From: Anaerovibrio sp. RM50
GTDB taxonomy: Bacteria > Bacillota > Negativicutes > Selenomonadales > Selenomonadaceae
DNA length: 64,000 nucleotides
NCBI RefSeq assembly: GCF_000622005.1
Contig: NZ_JHWV01000001.1
Span: 4,594 to 68,593, forward strand
Direction of reading: 5' to 3'
The notes beneath the pieces were generated by a model that had not been told where the DNA came from, did no database searches, and was given only the letters and a program-made list of their open reading frames with translations. Below are positions 1 to 8,846 of this stretch, piece after piece (position 1 is the stretch's first letter; the number at the start of each line of letters is the position of its first letter). A program made the position numbers and the translations under genes.

Positions 1-750
1 TATTGCTCCTGCATATAAAGGCGTACTTTGAAAAGCTATCGGAAAAGTTATCTGAACTTGGCTCGTGGATATAGCACCACCATATCCCCACTGTAGAATT
101 AAGCCGCCGAATAATGCGCCAAAACAGATATACCCATTTGCACCAATACTATACTGCAGTCCAGCTGCTTCCAGTGCCTTTTTCAGCAGTTTGGAAAACA
201 GGCTGTCAGTGCTGACTGCATCCACTAGGCTGGCCAATGTGGAACCCAGCAGATGATTTAAAACTGATTGGCCAAAAGAGGTCTTGCTGTAGTCATTCTC
301 GCAGACAGCCCTGCGGACGGTCCAAGTAACGGTACCATCGGTGATGGTATTTCCTTCAGATATTGGCAGAGTTATCACTGGTGCGGTAGAAGCTGTTGTT
401 CCTGCTGTGGTACATTCCAAAAACATAGCCACTGGTATACCTGGCATTGTGACAGTAGCTCCCGTGCTATATGCCGTATCTCGTTTGGAAGTATCTTTTA
501 ATCTGACTTTATCTTCCAGCTCACTTGCTATCTCATCCACGACAAACTTAGTTGTGGCAAGCTGTGTGGTGCTAGTACCGCTGGCTGCTGTTGGCGCCGT
601 TGGTGTGCCAGTAAATGCCGGGCTGGCCAATTTTGCGTACAAAGTGGCTGCAGTTCCGGCAAGTTCCTTAACAAAAATCTTGCCATACTCTTTGAGGGCA
701 GTTCCTAAATTGGAGCCACCATCAGTTCTAGGTACTAAATTTCCTGCCAT
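1..750 (-). CDS. Phage tail fibre protein (C-terminal end cut by window edge)
   Basis: Open reading frame of 250 codons running off the left edge, with an ATG at 750 behind AAGGAGG. The N-terminal part holds the segment FTGTPTAPTAASGTSTTQLA followed by TTKFV, a hallmark of phage tail-fibre repeats that link shaft to tip. The last visible part (GLILQWGYGG, then TFPIAF) matches the fold seen at the tip of many tail fibres, with a conserved QWG and FPIAF. It lies 12 bases downstream of the fibre-anchor gene in the same late operon, so it probably forms the receptor-binding distal fibre. The protein end and any receptor domain are outside the window. Confidence 0.85.
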   Translation of the reverse strand, partial: MAGNLVPRTDGGSNLGTALKEYGKIFVKELAGTAATLYAKLASPAFTGTPTAPTAASGTSTTQLATTKFVVDEIASELEDKVRLKDTSKRDTAYSTGATVTMPGIPVAMFLECTTAGTTASTAPVITLPISEGNTITDGTVTWTVRRAVCENDYSKTSFGQSVLNHLLGSTLASLVDAVSTDSLFSKLLKKALEAAGLQYSIGANGYICFGALFGGLILQWGYGGAISTSQVQITFPIAFQSTPLYAGAI

Positions 751-762
751 AATTATTCCTCC

Positions 763-1626
763 TTATGCTACTGGCATTACATCATTATTTGTATCAAGTT
801 CCCAGCTTGGGTCCGTCCCGGTAAGCGGGTCCTCCACAAGCTGGACATCGCCATTTGCATCATACTCAAACATATTCCCGAGAGCATGTCTGAGCGGGTC
901 AGTATACTCATAGGCAAGCTGTGCCCAGTGTTCACTTCCCTCTGAAGCATTAACAGCCTGATCTGCGCTATCACTAGCTGACTGGGCATACCCTTGGGCA
1001 GCTGTGGCAGCATTCTGGGCAGCATTGGCATTGTTCTGGGCCACGGTCATATAATGATGTGCCTGGTCCTTGTAGCCTTCCGCATCACCCGCATAGCTAA
1101 TGGTAGTATCACGGGCAGAAATGGAAAGGGCCAAATCCGCTGCTACATCTTCCTTGTATCCTTTTGTTGTGAGCATGTCCTGATGAGTGGCCAGCCGGTC
1201 CTCATGGATCTGCTCTATCATTTCCTCTGCGGTGGTACCTCCAGTTATATCGGACAATACAGCACGACCAAGTTTCTCATTCTGCTCCTGAGCTATCAAT
1301 GTCAGCTTATCAAGAGAAGCCTCAATAGTCTCCGGCCATGCGCCTCCCTGGTTTGTGAGGTCACTAAGCTGGGTTATATCCGTATCACGAAAAACAACCA
1401 GAACCACGCCCGCAGCAATAGGATCATCATCATTGGACTTAGGATAAACAACTACACCTGAGCCAGTATTGACCGTAAAATCATTGCTGTCGAGAATAGT
1501 CTGTACATCATCCTCCAAGAGTGCCACACAGATTTGCGAGGCATCCGTATATGCGAACGGAATCCCCCATTGGCGCGTGACTCCGTTGCCGGAGTACGAC
1601 GCCTTTACGATTTTGTTACTGATCAT
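763..1626 (-). CDS. Tail fibre anchor protein, T7 gp17 N-terminal-like
   Basis: 287 residues. The first ~130 residues (RQWGIPFAYTDASQICVAL, DDVQTILDSNDFTV, VLVVFRDTDITQLSDL) match the N-terminal domain of T7-type tail fibres, which docks the fibre to the short tail. The remainder is a helical, Ala/Gln-rich shaft (NAAQNAATAAQGYAQSASD) with no tip domain. It probably acts as an adaptor onto which the next protein (ending off-window) is joined, as in podoviruses with branched or split fibres. The start overlaps the giant ejected-protein gene by 4 bases (ATGA), showing translational coupling. The family call is firm; the adaptor role is inferred. Confidence 0.85.
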   Translation of the reverse strand: MISNKIVKASYSGNGVTRQWGIPFAYTDASQICVALLEDDVQTILDSNDFTVNTGSGVVVYPKSNDDDPIAAGVVLVVFRDTDITQLSDLTNQGGAWPETIEASLDKLTLIAQEQNEKLGRAVLSDITGGTTAEEMIEQIHEDRLATHQDMLTTKGYKEDVAADLALSISARDTTISYAGDAEGYKDQAHHYMTVAQNNANAAQNAATAAQGYAQSASDSADQAVNASEGSEHWAQLAYEYTDPLRHALGNMFEYDANGDVQLVEDPLTGTDPSWELDTNNDVMPVA

Positions 1627-4600
1627 TTGTTACCACTCCTCCTTGAAATGAAATCAGCCATGGTAATATCTCCCTTGGTTATGGCATCCCAAAGATTAAT
1701 AGCCAGTGTATTAATCTTCATAGGATAGCCCATAAGCAGGGAAGCTGTATCGGCTGTCTGGGTCAATGCCTTCCTGCCTGCATCCGGATCTCCTCCCTTT
1801 TCAACAAGGAACTTGTACCAGGCAGCAGGAGTGCCGAAGGTTTTCTCTATAGTGCTTTCAATAGGTGAAAGCTCATAAGAACCATAGGTCCCAGCCATCT
1901 TATTAAGGCCGTATGTCATGCCCCCACCGATAATAGGAAACATCATGAACGGGAAGGACAGGGCAGAAACAACTCCCTGCTTTATTGCTTTCTCCTCGCG
2001 CTTGTTCTTGTCTTTGCTCCGGTCATTGGAAAGGGTGTAATTCATAATACCCTCCACAGTCATTGGAGCAATGAGTCCAAGGAAAACCATGCGGGTAAAG
2101 AGTCTTGCTGCATCCATTGGCCTGCCATCTTCCATCTTTATCTGTGAAAGTTTTGCATCAAACCACACTCTGTTAAACATGGCATTGAAGAAGGAATAGA
2201 ACGGCAACAACAGTTTCGTTCCTTCACCTCCACGCTGGATACCGGATAAACCCGCCTTGCTGGTATCAACACTTGACCGACGAATCATACTATCTGCAAT
2301 AGTGGAGGCCTCTGCGTCAGTCTTGCCCTCGGCTATAGCCTTGGTATATACATGCATCCACATAGGATAGTTGACCGCCATATCCGCCAGCATATCACAG
2401 CAGAATGCGGCCTTGGCCAGCTTGGTCTTGTCTATGCCCAGTACAGTATTATGTTCAAACATGTTATTTCGGAAGTCTGACATGTTCTGGTCCATGAATG
2501 AAGTTTTCTCCCTCATCATGGTAGACCGGGCATTAACAAAATCCATCTTCTCCAGAGGATTACCAAGGTAAAACTCTGTCATACCTTTGATAACATTGCC
2601 TGCGCCCATCTGCCATACCGCCGTAATAACATTCTGAGGAAGGTCTATTACTAGAGCCTTTGCCCTGAATCCCAGCATTGCCACTGACATTCTGGTACGC
2701 AGTTCCCTTACGCCTCTGTCTACAGCTGTGAGGCTCTCCCGCTGATCAGCTGCAATATTAATAAGCCAGTCCTGCAAAGCCTTGGTAGTCTTTACGCCGA
2801 ACCGGCTATCTATTGCGCTGATAAAATCTGGATTCTTAATAATCTTGTTTACATCAATGACCGGCTTTCTCATTGCCAAGTCATAATTAACATTCTGGAT
2901 ATGGTTGGTAAATGCTGACCAGTTCAAAAGAAGAGGTCTGCTTACCCTTGCCACACGGCTTGAAGTATGGCCGTGACTGGTCATAGCGGAAGCTGTAGGG
3001 TTTGCCTTGAAAAGCGCATTGGCTTCCTGCTGGTTCATGGTAACAATGGATTTGCCCGGATCATACGCAATAGGGTAATACCCGCCTGTCATGTCCATGG
3101 CCACGCCATCCTTGGTCATAACCTTAAATGGTGTAGGCTCTACCATCTTCACATCAAGACCTGCACAGTCAATTTCATGCTGGCGAATCTCAGGAGCATA
3201 GGTGTTAAGGTAATCCCACACACCCTGCACCAGCTTCCAGTGCTTTTCCTCCATCACGGAGAATACCTGCATGGCCAGGCGGTCTATCTGCATATTCTCC
3301 ATATCGGACATCTTCATGCGCCGCTGCTCAGGTGACTTGAAATAATACCGAAGTCTGTCCCGGTTTCCTTCGTTGCCCCAGTTCATGGCCATCAGCACTA
3401 TTTCTTCCATGGTCAGATCATTAGGCAGGAAATCAAAGTGATGCCTCTGGTCCTTCATAGCCTCAATGGATTTTCTGTCCCATCCTGCACCCTTAATAAC
3501 CTTGGTAACATCCTCAATGGCCTTGGCATTCCTTCTCTGAACCTCATCAAGACCATTCTTGATAGGGTTAAAGATATACCTTACTGCCGGGCCCTGTTCC
3601 TCTCCCTTGTCAATGATCCGGAGCAAAGTTTCCGTCTTTACCATGGAAGCAATAGGAATATCAATAAGACGGCTCAGTCTCTCCCCAATAGTAAGATATT
3701 CCTGCCCCGCCTCGGACTGGTTGCTGTACCGCTCCTTATGCCCCATTACCTTGTCGATAATAGAGGATGTACGCTCCAGCATACTTGCCTTATCCTGATC
3801 AGCAAGTGCCCTGTCCATAATCCTTCCTACGTGCTGCAGACTCTTTGTACCATCCTTAAGGTCGCGGAACTCATTAAGGGATAAGCGGCTGTAATGCTTA
3901 GGCTCACCCTTAACAACAGACTCCGGAACAATAGGCACAAAGTAGTTTTCCCTGCATGATTCAATAAACTCTTCCAAAGGAACCGGCTCACCACCATCCA
4001 GCGGCTGCAGTGGTTCCCTCTTAAGCAGGCCATACTTGGCCATAAGATTATCTATCTGAACATTGAATCTGTGGTCAATATTCTTCTCATCGAGTCCGCG
4101 CTTGTTGATACGACCAAAGAAGCGCATACCAACTTGGATTTCCTTTTCAGCACGCATAGCCTCCATGGCCATAGCACGCTGTAAAAGCTCCTCGTCCTTG
4201 AAGATAACAGCCTGGTCATAATCACCCTTTGCCATGGCACGGGTTGCCTGTCTGCCAGCTTTGGTTGCAGCCGCCAGCATCTTACGCCACTGGCCCGCCT
4301 CAGATATACGCTGATTGCCAATGGTATTCTTGGCCACCTCACGGGCGGCTCTGGCCTTCAGCTTGCCTTGCATAACCTCGGCATCCTGTCTGCGGGTATC
4401 CCTTGCCTGTTTCTCCTTGGCTTTTTCAACAGCCTTGTCCTCATGCTCCTGGGCCTTACGCTGAGTCTCGGCCTTTTCCCTGCCTTCAGCCATAGCCTCA
4501 GCAGTTTCCCTTTCATTCTTGGCCTTAAGCTCAGCTGCAGCATTCTTCAAAACCTCAGCTTCAATGCCTATAGCTTCGAGGGATTTATTATTGGTAACAG

Positions 4601-7600
4601 CCTTAATAGCCTCACTCTGGATATCTCCAAGCTGTCCGTCTTTCCACTCTTTCATCTTGGCATCTACGCGGGCCTTCAGTTCCTCAGAATAAGAGCGACT
4701 GTTTAAGATAGCCTGCCTCAGCTCATCACCGGATTTGAAGCCGGTAAGATCTGCGACATCATCAAGAGTCCACTGACCGTCCTTGCTGAACCAGCTCTTA
4801 GGCATGGCCTCCACGGCCTCCGCACCGTACTGTTCAATAGCCTTGGCCTTATCCAGCTTTAAGCCGCCCCCGTTATCAAGGATAAACTCAATACCAGGAG
4901 TATTCTTGCTGAGATTAATGAACTCATCATCAGGCGGAATCTCGCCAAAATACCTTGACTTGGTGCCATTGGTCAGATGGTCTTTCGCTATCTGCTCATA
5001 GGCCTTACGCATATCCTCCGGCATTTCAGCAGTAGTATCCCCGGCCTTAACCTTGTCAATGTACTCAGACCACTTCTTTGGAAGTTTCCCGCCAGGTAAA
5101 GTGGCAAGCATTTCAGTGTACCAGCTCTCATTAAGGGAACCACCCTTATAGAACTGGTCTGTAAGCTCACCCTCTGGAGTAACCACACGGCCACGCTTTT
5201 CAACACCCAGCTTGGAATTCAATACCAGATGATTAATAACATCATTCAGTATTTCCTGTCTGCGTGTCTCCACTGCGGCCTTGATGCCCTTCTTGTTCAT
5301 AGGGGCAGACATCAGCATACGGGCAATATATAATGGCTCCTGCTGCAGTCTCTCAGCCTCCTGCTCCGTTGCAATATCACGGGCAGTAGCTTCCATCTTG
5401 CGGAACTCAGGACTGAGCTCTTTCATTACGCGGGCATTCATAATCCGCTGTGCTTCCTTGTGAGCATCCTCCAGCAGCTTAGTGTATTCATGCAATTCCT
5501 TAAGGCCCAGCTCCTTGCCACCAAACAACCTCTCTGAGTTATAAAAGAGTTCGGCAGCATTAATCTGTTCCTCACTGGCAAGCATACGGTCAAAGACTCC
5601 GCGCACATCGTCATTAATTGGGATAGCCTGTCTGGTCATCTTTTTGTAGATGTTCTTCATCCAGTTGGTGAATTTCTCGAATACACCCACAAGCTCCAAT
5701 GAAGGGGCCTTACCTTCGGAAAGGTAAGTCTCGTAAGCGGAAGTAATCTTCTCATGCTGGGCGGCAGTCCATGCCTCACCATCCTTTGCCCCCACAAACT
5801 TATTGAGAATCTCAAAGTCCCTGATTACTTCCTCAGAAGCCTTGCCAGTTTCAATGGCCTGTTTGTAGAGATTCACAAAATGATGCATCATCTCATGGGA
5901 CAGGGTGCTATAGTCTGCATTCTTATACAGCTCAATGATAGCCTTGCCCTGCTCCGGTGGGATGTATGCGCCTTGGATTTTCTCTGGGTCTGCATCATTT
6001 ATGTCTACGACCTTATTTCCTTTTTGTAAGAGCGGATTTTCTATTAATAATTTCTGCCCAGTATTAGGATTTTCGACAATATGCTTATTGATTTCGGCCC
6101 TTGCCTCTGATATACTTAAGCTACCAAAGGAACCTTCTTTGCTAGGTCTCAAGACCCCAGGGCTTCCGGATGTTTCATCTGCGACTGGGGCTCCAGTAGC
6201 GCCGATGCCGGAATCGGTTGACGGAGTAGACCGCCCGTCAAAAGAGGTTCCTTTTTTTATTAGTTTATTTCTATCTTTAGCTTTTCTTGGAGATATAGAT
6301 ACAACAGAATAATAATCTCCACCAACAGCATCATTTGTCATATAGTCCAATGTCATTGCGACTATTTTTCTAGGGTCTGCATTGGATTGTTTAATGAGTA
6401 TTACTCGTTCAGGTTTATCCGCAGTTGCAGATAAGACCACACCATCTGAGTAATTATTTAAGATATCTGATACCGCCTCCTGCAGGGAATTATATCCTTC
6501 GACATTTCGTAAAAAATCAATATGCTTTTGGATGTGCGCGGCTCCTGCGCCATTATTGCTATTTCTATCGCCTACATGAAAGCCCATCTGTAATCTTACG
6601 GGGGCTTTTTTTAGTGCGCCTTCATTTTCAGTATAGCCTAAATGCCCATAATCAAGATTATCTTCCCTAGTGCGGATGTAGATCATATCACCCTTATCCG
6701 GGTCCATAGACTGTTTCAATGTCTGGGCGGCAGCGCGTTCCTCGGTAATGCGTTGTGCATCGTACATTTCCTTACGGGCTACAACCATATCTTCCATGGC
6801 CTCTGCTGCATCCTTATAGCCCAAAATCTTAAGGATTCCTCTTTCCTCTGCACGAGCGAACATGGAATGGATAATATTGGCCTGGCTCTCTATAATTCGC
6901 TCGGAGGCTTCTGGGTAAGCAGTGCGTACAAAATCAACTGCCTTCTGGTATACTGGTGACTCTTTATCAATCCCCTCACCCCTAGACATCTCCTCTGCCT
7001 GCTTCTGAAGCTCCTGGAAATAGGCTGTAGTATCCTCGATCTCACGGTCAGTATACTCGCCCATACGAACATCCTTGGCAAGGCCATTGATATGCTCAGT
7101 ACCGGAATACTCTTTCACAAATGTAGAGGTCTTTACATTGATATCCTGTCCCTGCTGCAGGGCAGTCTGTAATTCTTCCTCAGACACTCCCAGCTTCTTT
7201 GCTTCCTCTACAGCACGGCTTGTGTTCTCCGGATCTATCTGCTGGAAGTATGCCACAAACTCCTTGGCAGGAATGCCAACAGTTTCCAGTTTGGAGCCCT
7301 CGACCACACCATCAATCATTGTGCCAATGGATTCCTTACTGCGCTTGGATGTCTTGGTGTCCTGCACAGCCTTGTCAATGGCAGCCAACGCCTCAGCTGT
7401 AGTAGTCTTTGGTCTTGCACTCTCAGCTGGCTTAGGTAGAGCAGAACCAACGATATGACCGCCACCGATAGTAACACCGGACAAGGTAACAGCAGTAGGT
7501 ACAAACTCAGTAGTAGCAGAATAGATCTGCTCAAATGCTCCTGGTTCGTTACTGTGATCAAACTCCAGCCCGCTCAGTTCCTCAGAGGTTTTACGCGCTG

Positions 7601-8831
7601 CAAGCTCAATAGCCTTAGTACCACCACCGAAAATGGCGGACTGTTCCACTGTGGATGCCGCCAAGTTCTTCATAAATACCTGCCATGCCGCCTGCTTGGT
7701 TTCAGGATTATTAAGCACTGCATCTGGTACCGCGCCCTTAAATGCATCCGCAATAACTGCACCAGATACAGGAGAGCGGGACAGAAGGCGACTCACACCT
7801 CCTGCACCCAAGGCGGCATTAAAAATACCGCTACCTAATGCGCCATAATACGCATCATCAGCGGTCATATACTTACCATCTACAGATTTTTGACTGATAC
7901 TTTCCAGGTACTGGTTACCCATAGCGCGAGTACCCATGCTGTACGCCATACCAGCGGTGAAGCCTTTACCGAAACCACCAATAGCACCGGGAATAGCTCC
8001 CACACCAGCGGCAGCCAAACCAACACCGCCGCCAATGGCAGCACCAGCAGCGCCGCCTTCAAGACCCATAATAAAATCATTCTTCATGCCGGCGATACCG
8101 CCAACAATAGAAGCCATATCCCAAGTAAACGGATTATACCATTTGCTTTCTGGATTGTAATATTTCTTGGACAGTTCTTCTTTGCGCTTGTTAATGTTCT
8201 CCAGCTCCACACGCTGATCAGCGCTTATTGTGGTCATATCCAGCCCATTGTGCATCATATCTCGGCCTATCTCAGAACTTCTCAGTTCCAAGTCTGACAG
8301 TTCCAGATGATCCTTGATGCTGGTAATGGTATTCTCCAGCCCAGCCAAGGGGTTAATATCATCCAGTGATACCGCCATATTTTTCTGATCGGTAAGATAT
8401 TTGGCTGTTGCAGGGTTATCCTCAACGAATGTATCCCAATCCTCCGGGCTGTTGGCTTTGGTTTTGGCAACATTAAACGCAGCATTCAGAATCTGATTAT
8501 CCGCCATGCCACTCTGGATAATTTCTCGTTTTTGAGTATCATCTAAACCCAGAATATTTGTGGCCTCAACTAGCCTGGCTGCTTTCTCGCTATCAGTACC
8601 ATTTTTCGCATTAGCCAAATACAAATCCCTTATTTCAGTAGATTTTTCAGAAGGTACATATGCAGAAGGTTTGGTTGATTCCCATAAAGATTGGATACCA
8701 TTAATGACGCTATCAACCATAGATTCTCTATTTTGTTTACGATCAAGAGCCGCCTTTACCTCATCATATGAGTAGGTTTTTCCTGTTTTGTCGCTGTAAT
8801 AACTACCATCAGGTGCTGAAATTATAGCCAT
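1623..8831 (-). CDS. Giant polyvalent ejected virion protein (2402 aa) with nuclease-like and metalloprotease-like domains
   Basis: The largest gene here; start at 8831 behind GAGGTGAGAAC. It sits where T7 keeps gp16, between the transglycosylase internal virion protein and the tail fibre, so it is probably ejected into the host with the DNA. Visible parts: a Gly/Ala-rich hydrophobic stretch at residues ~243-345, able to insert in membranes; a compact domain at ~745-860 (QMGFHVGDRN, ERVILIKQ, YYSVVSISPR) resembling the phage Barnase/EndoU/ColicinE5/RelE-like (PBECR) nucleases of polyvalent proteins; a zinc-protease motif HEMMH at 979-983; long charged coiled coil in the middle; and a hydrophobic C-terminal third typical of phage 'large polyvalent protein' domains. 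The DNA coding residues ~730-900 is clearly richer in AT than its flanks. Position and HEXXH are seen; nuclease identity is a family-resemblance call. Confidence 0.75.
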   Translation of the reverse strand: MAIISAPDGSYYSDKTGKTYSYDEVKAALDRKQNRESMVDSVINGIQSLWESTKPSAYVPSEKSTEIRDLYLANAKNGTDSEKAARLVEATNILGLDDTQKREIIQSGMADNQILNAAFNVAKTKANSPEDWDTFVEDNPATAKYLTDQKNMAVSLDDINPLAGLENTITSIKDHLELSDLELRSSEIGRDMMHNGLDMTTISADQRVELENINKRKEELSKKYYNPESKWYNPFTWDMASIVGGIAGMKNDFIMGLEGGAAGAAIGGGVGLAAAGVGAIPGAIGGFGKGFTAGMAYSMGTRAMGNQYLESISQKSVDGKYMTADDAYYGALGSGIFNAALGAGGVSRLLSRSPVSGAVIADAFKGAVPDAVLNNPETKQAAWQVFMKNLAASTVEQSAIFGGGTKAIELAARKTSEELSGLEFDHSNEPGAFEQIYSATTEFVPTAVTLSGVTIGGGHIVGSALPKPAESARPKTTTAEALAAIDKAVQDTKTSKRSKESIGTMIDGVVEGSKLETVGIPAKEFVAYFQQIDPENTSRAVEEAKKLGVSEEELQTALQQGQDINVKTSTFVKEYSGTEHINGLAKDVRMGEYTDREIEDTTAYFQELQKQAEEMSRGEGIDKESPVYQKAVDFVRTAYPEASERIIESQANIIHSMFARAEERGILKILGYKDAAEAMEDMVVARKEMYDAQRITEERAAAQTLKQSMDPDKGDMIYIRTREDNLDYGHLGYTENEGALKKAPVRLQMGFHVGDRNSNNGAGAAHIQKHIDFLRNVEGYNSLQEAVSDILNNYSDGVVLSATADKPERVILIKQSNADPRKIVAMTLDYMTNDAVGGDYYSVVSISPRKAKDRNKLIKKGTSFDGRSTPSTDSGIGATGAPVADETSGSPGVLRPSKEGSFGSLSISEARAEINKHIVENPNTGQKLLIENPLLQKGNKVVDINDADPEKIQGAYIPPEQGKAIIELYKNADYSTLSHEMMHHFVNLYKQAIETGKASEEVIRDFEILNKFVGAKDGEAWTAAQHEKITSAYETYLSEGKAPSLELVGVFEKFTNWMKNIYKKMTRQAIPINDDVRGVFDRMLASEEQINAAELFYNSERLFGGKELGLKELHEYTKLLEDAHKEAQRIMNARVMKELSPEFRKMEATARDIATEQEAERLQQEPLYIARMLMSAPMNKKGIKAAVETRRQEILNDVINHLVLNSKLGVEKRGRVVTPEGELTDQFYKGGSLNESWYTEMLATLPGGKLPKKWSEYIDKVKAGDTTAEMPEDMRKAYEQIAKDHLTNGTKSRYFGEIPPDDEFINLSKNTPGIEFILDNGGGLKLDKAKAIEQYGAEAVEAMPKSWFSKDGQWTLDDVADLTGFKSGDELRQAILNSRSYSEELKARVDAKMKEWKDGQLGDIQSEAIKAVTNNKSLEAIGIEAEVLKNAAAELKAKNERETAEAMAEGREKAETQRKAQEHEDKAVEKAKEKQARDTRRQDAEVMQGKLKARAAREVAKNTIGNQRISEAGQWRKMLAAATKAGRQATRAMAKGDYDQAVIFKDEELLQRAMAMEAMRAEKEIQVGMRFFGRINKRGLDEKNIDHRFNVQIDNLMAKYGLLKREPLQPLDGGEPVPLEEFIESCRENYFVPIVPESVVKGEPKHYSRLSLNEFRDLKDGTKSLQHVGRIMDRALADQDKASMLERTSSIIDKVMGHKERYSNQSEAGQEYLTIGERLSRLIDIPIASMVKTETLLRIIDKGEEQGPAVRYIFNPIKNGLDEVQRRNAKAIEDVTKVIKGAGWDRKSIEAMKDQRHHFDFLPNDLTMEEIVLMAMNWGNEGNRDRLRYYFKSPEQRRMKMSDMENMQIDRLAMQVFSVMEEKHWKLVQGVWDYLNTYAPEIRQHEIDCAGLDVKMVEPTPFKVMTKDGVAMDMTGGYYPIAYDPGKSIVTMNQQEANALFKANPTASAMTSHGHTSSRVARVSRPLLLNWSAFTNHIQNVNYDLAMRKPVIDVNKIIKNPDFISAIDSRFGVKTTKALQDWLINIAADQRESLTAVDRGVRELRTRMSVAMLGFRAKALVIDLPQNVITAVWQMGAGNVIKGMTEFYLGNPLEKMDFVNARSTMMREKTSFMDQNMSDFRNNMFEHNTVLGIDKTKLAKAAFCCDMLADMAVNYPMWMHVYTKAIAEGKTDAEASTIADSMIRRSSVDTSKAGLSGIQRGGEGTKLLLPFYSFFNAMFNRVWFDAKLSQIKMEDGRPMDAARLFTRMVFLGLIAPMTVEGIMNYTLSNDRSKDKNKREEKAIKQGVVSALSFPFMMFPIIGGGMTYGLNKMAGTYGSYELSPIESTIEKTFGTPAAWYKFLVEKGGDPDAGRKALTQTADTASLLMGYPMKINTLAINLWDAITKGDITMADFISRRSGNK

Positions 8832-8846
8832 GTTCTCACCTCATCA

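Noticed and set aside
1-750. Diversity-generating retroelement target, as in BPP-1
   Set aside because: The head genes resemble BPP-1, but no reverse transcriptase or template repeat is in the window and the fibre tip is cut off.
341-913. 190-codon rightward frame over the tail fibre genes
   Set aside because: It lies opposite two genes with family matches and good ribosome sites, and its translation has no recognisable motif. It is a shadow of the minus-strand coding bias.
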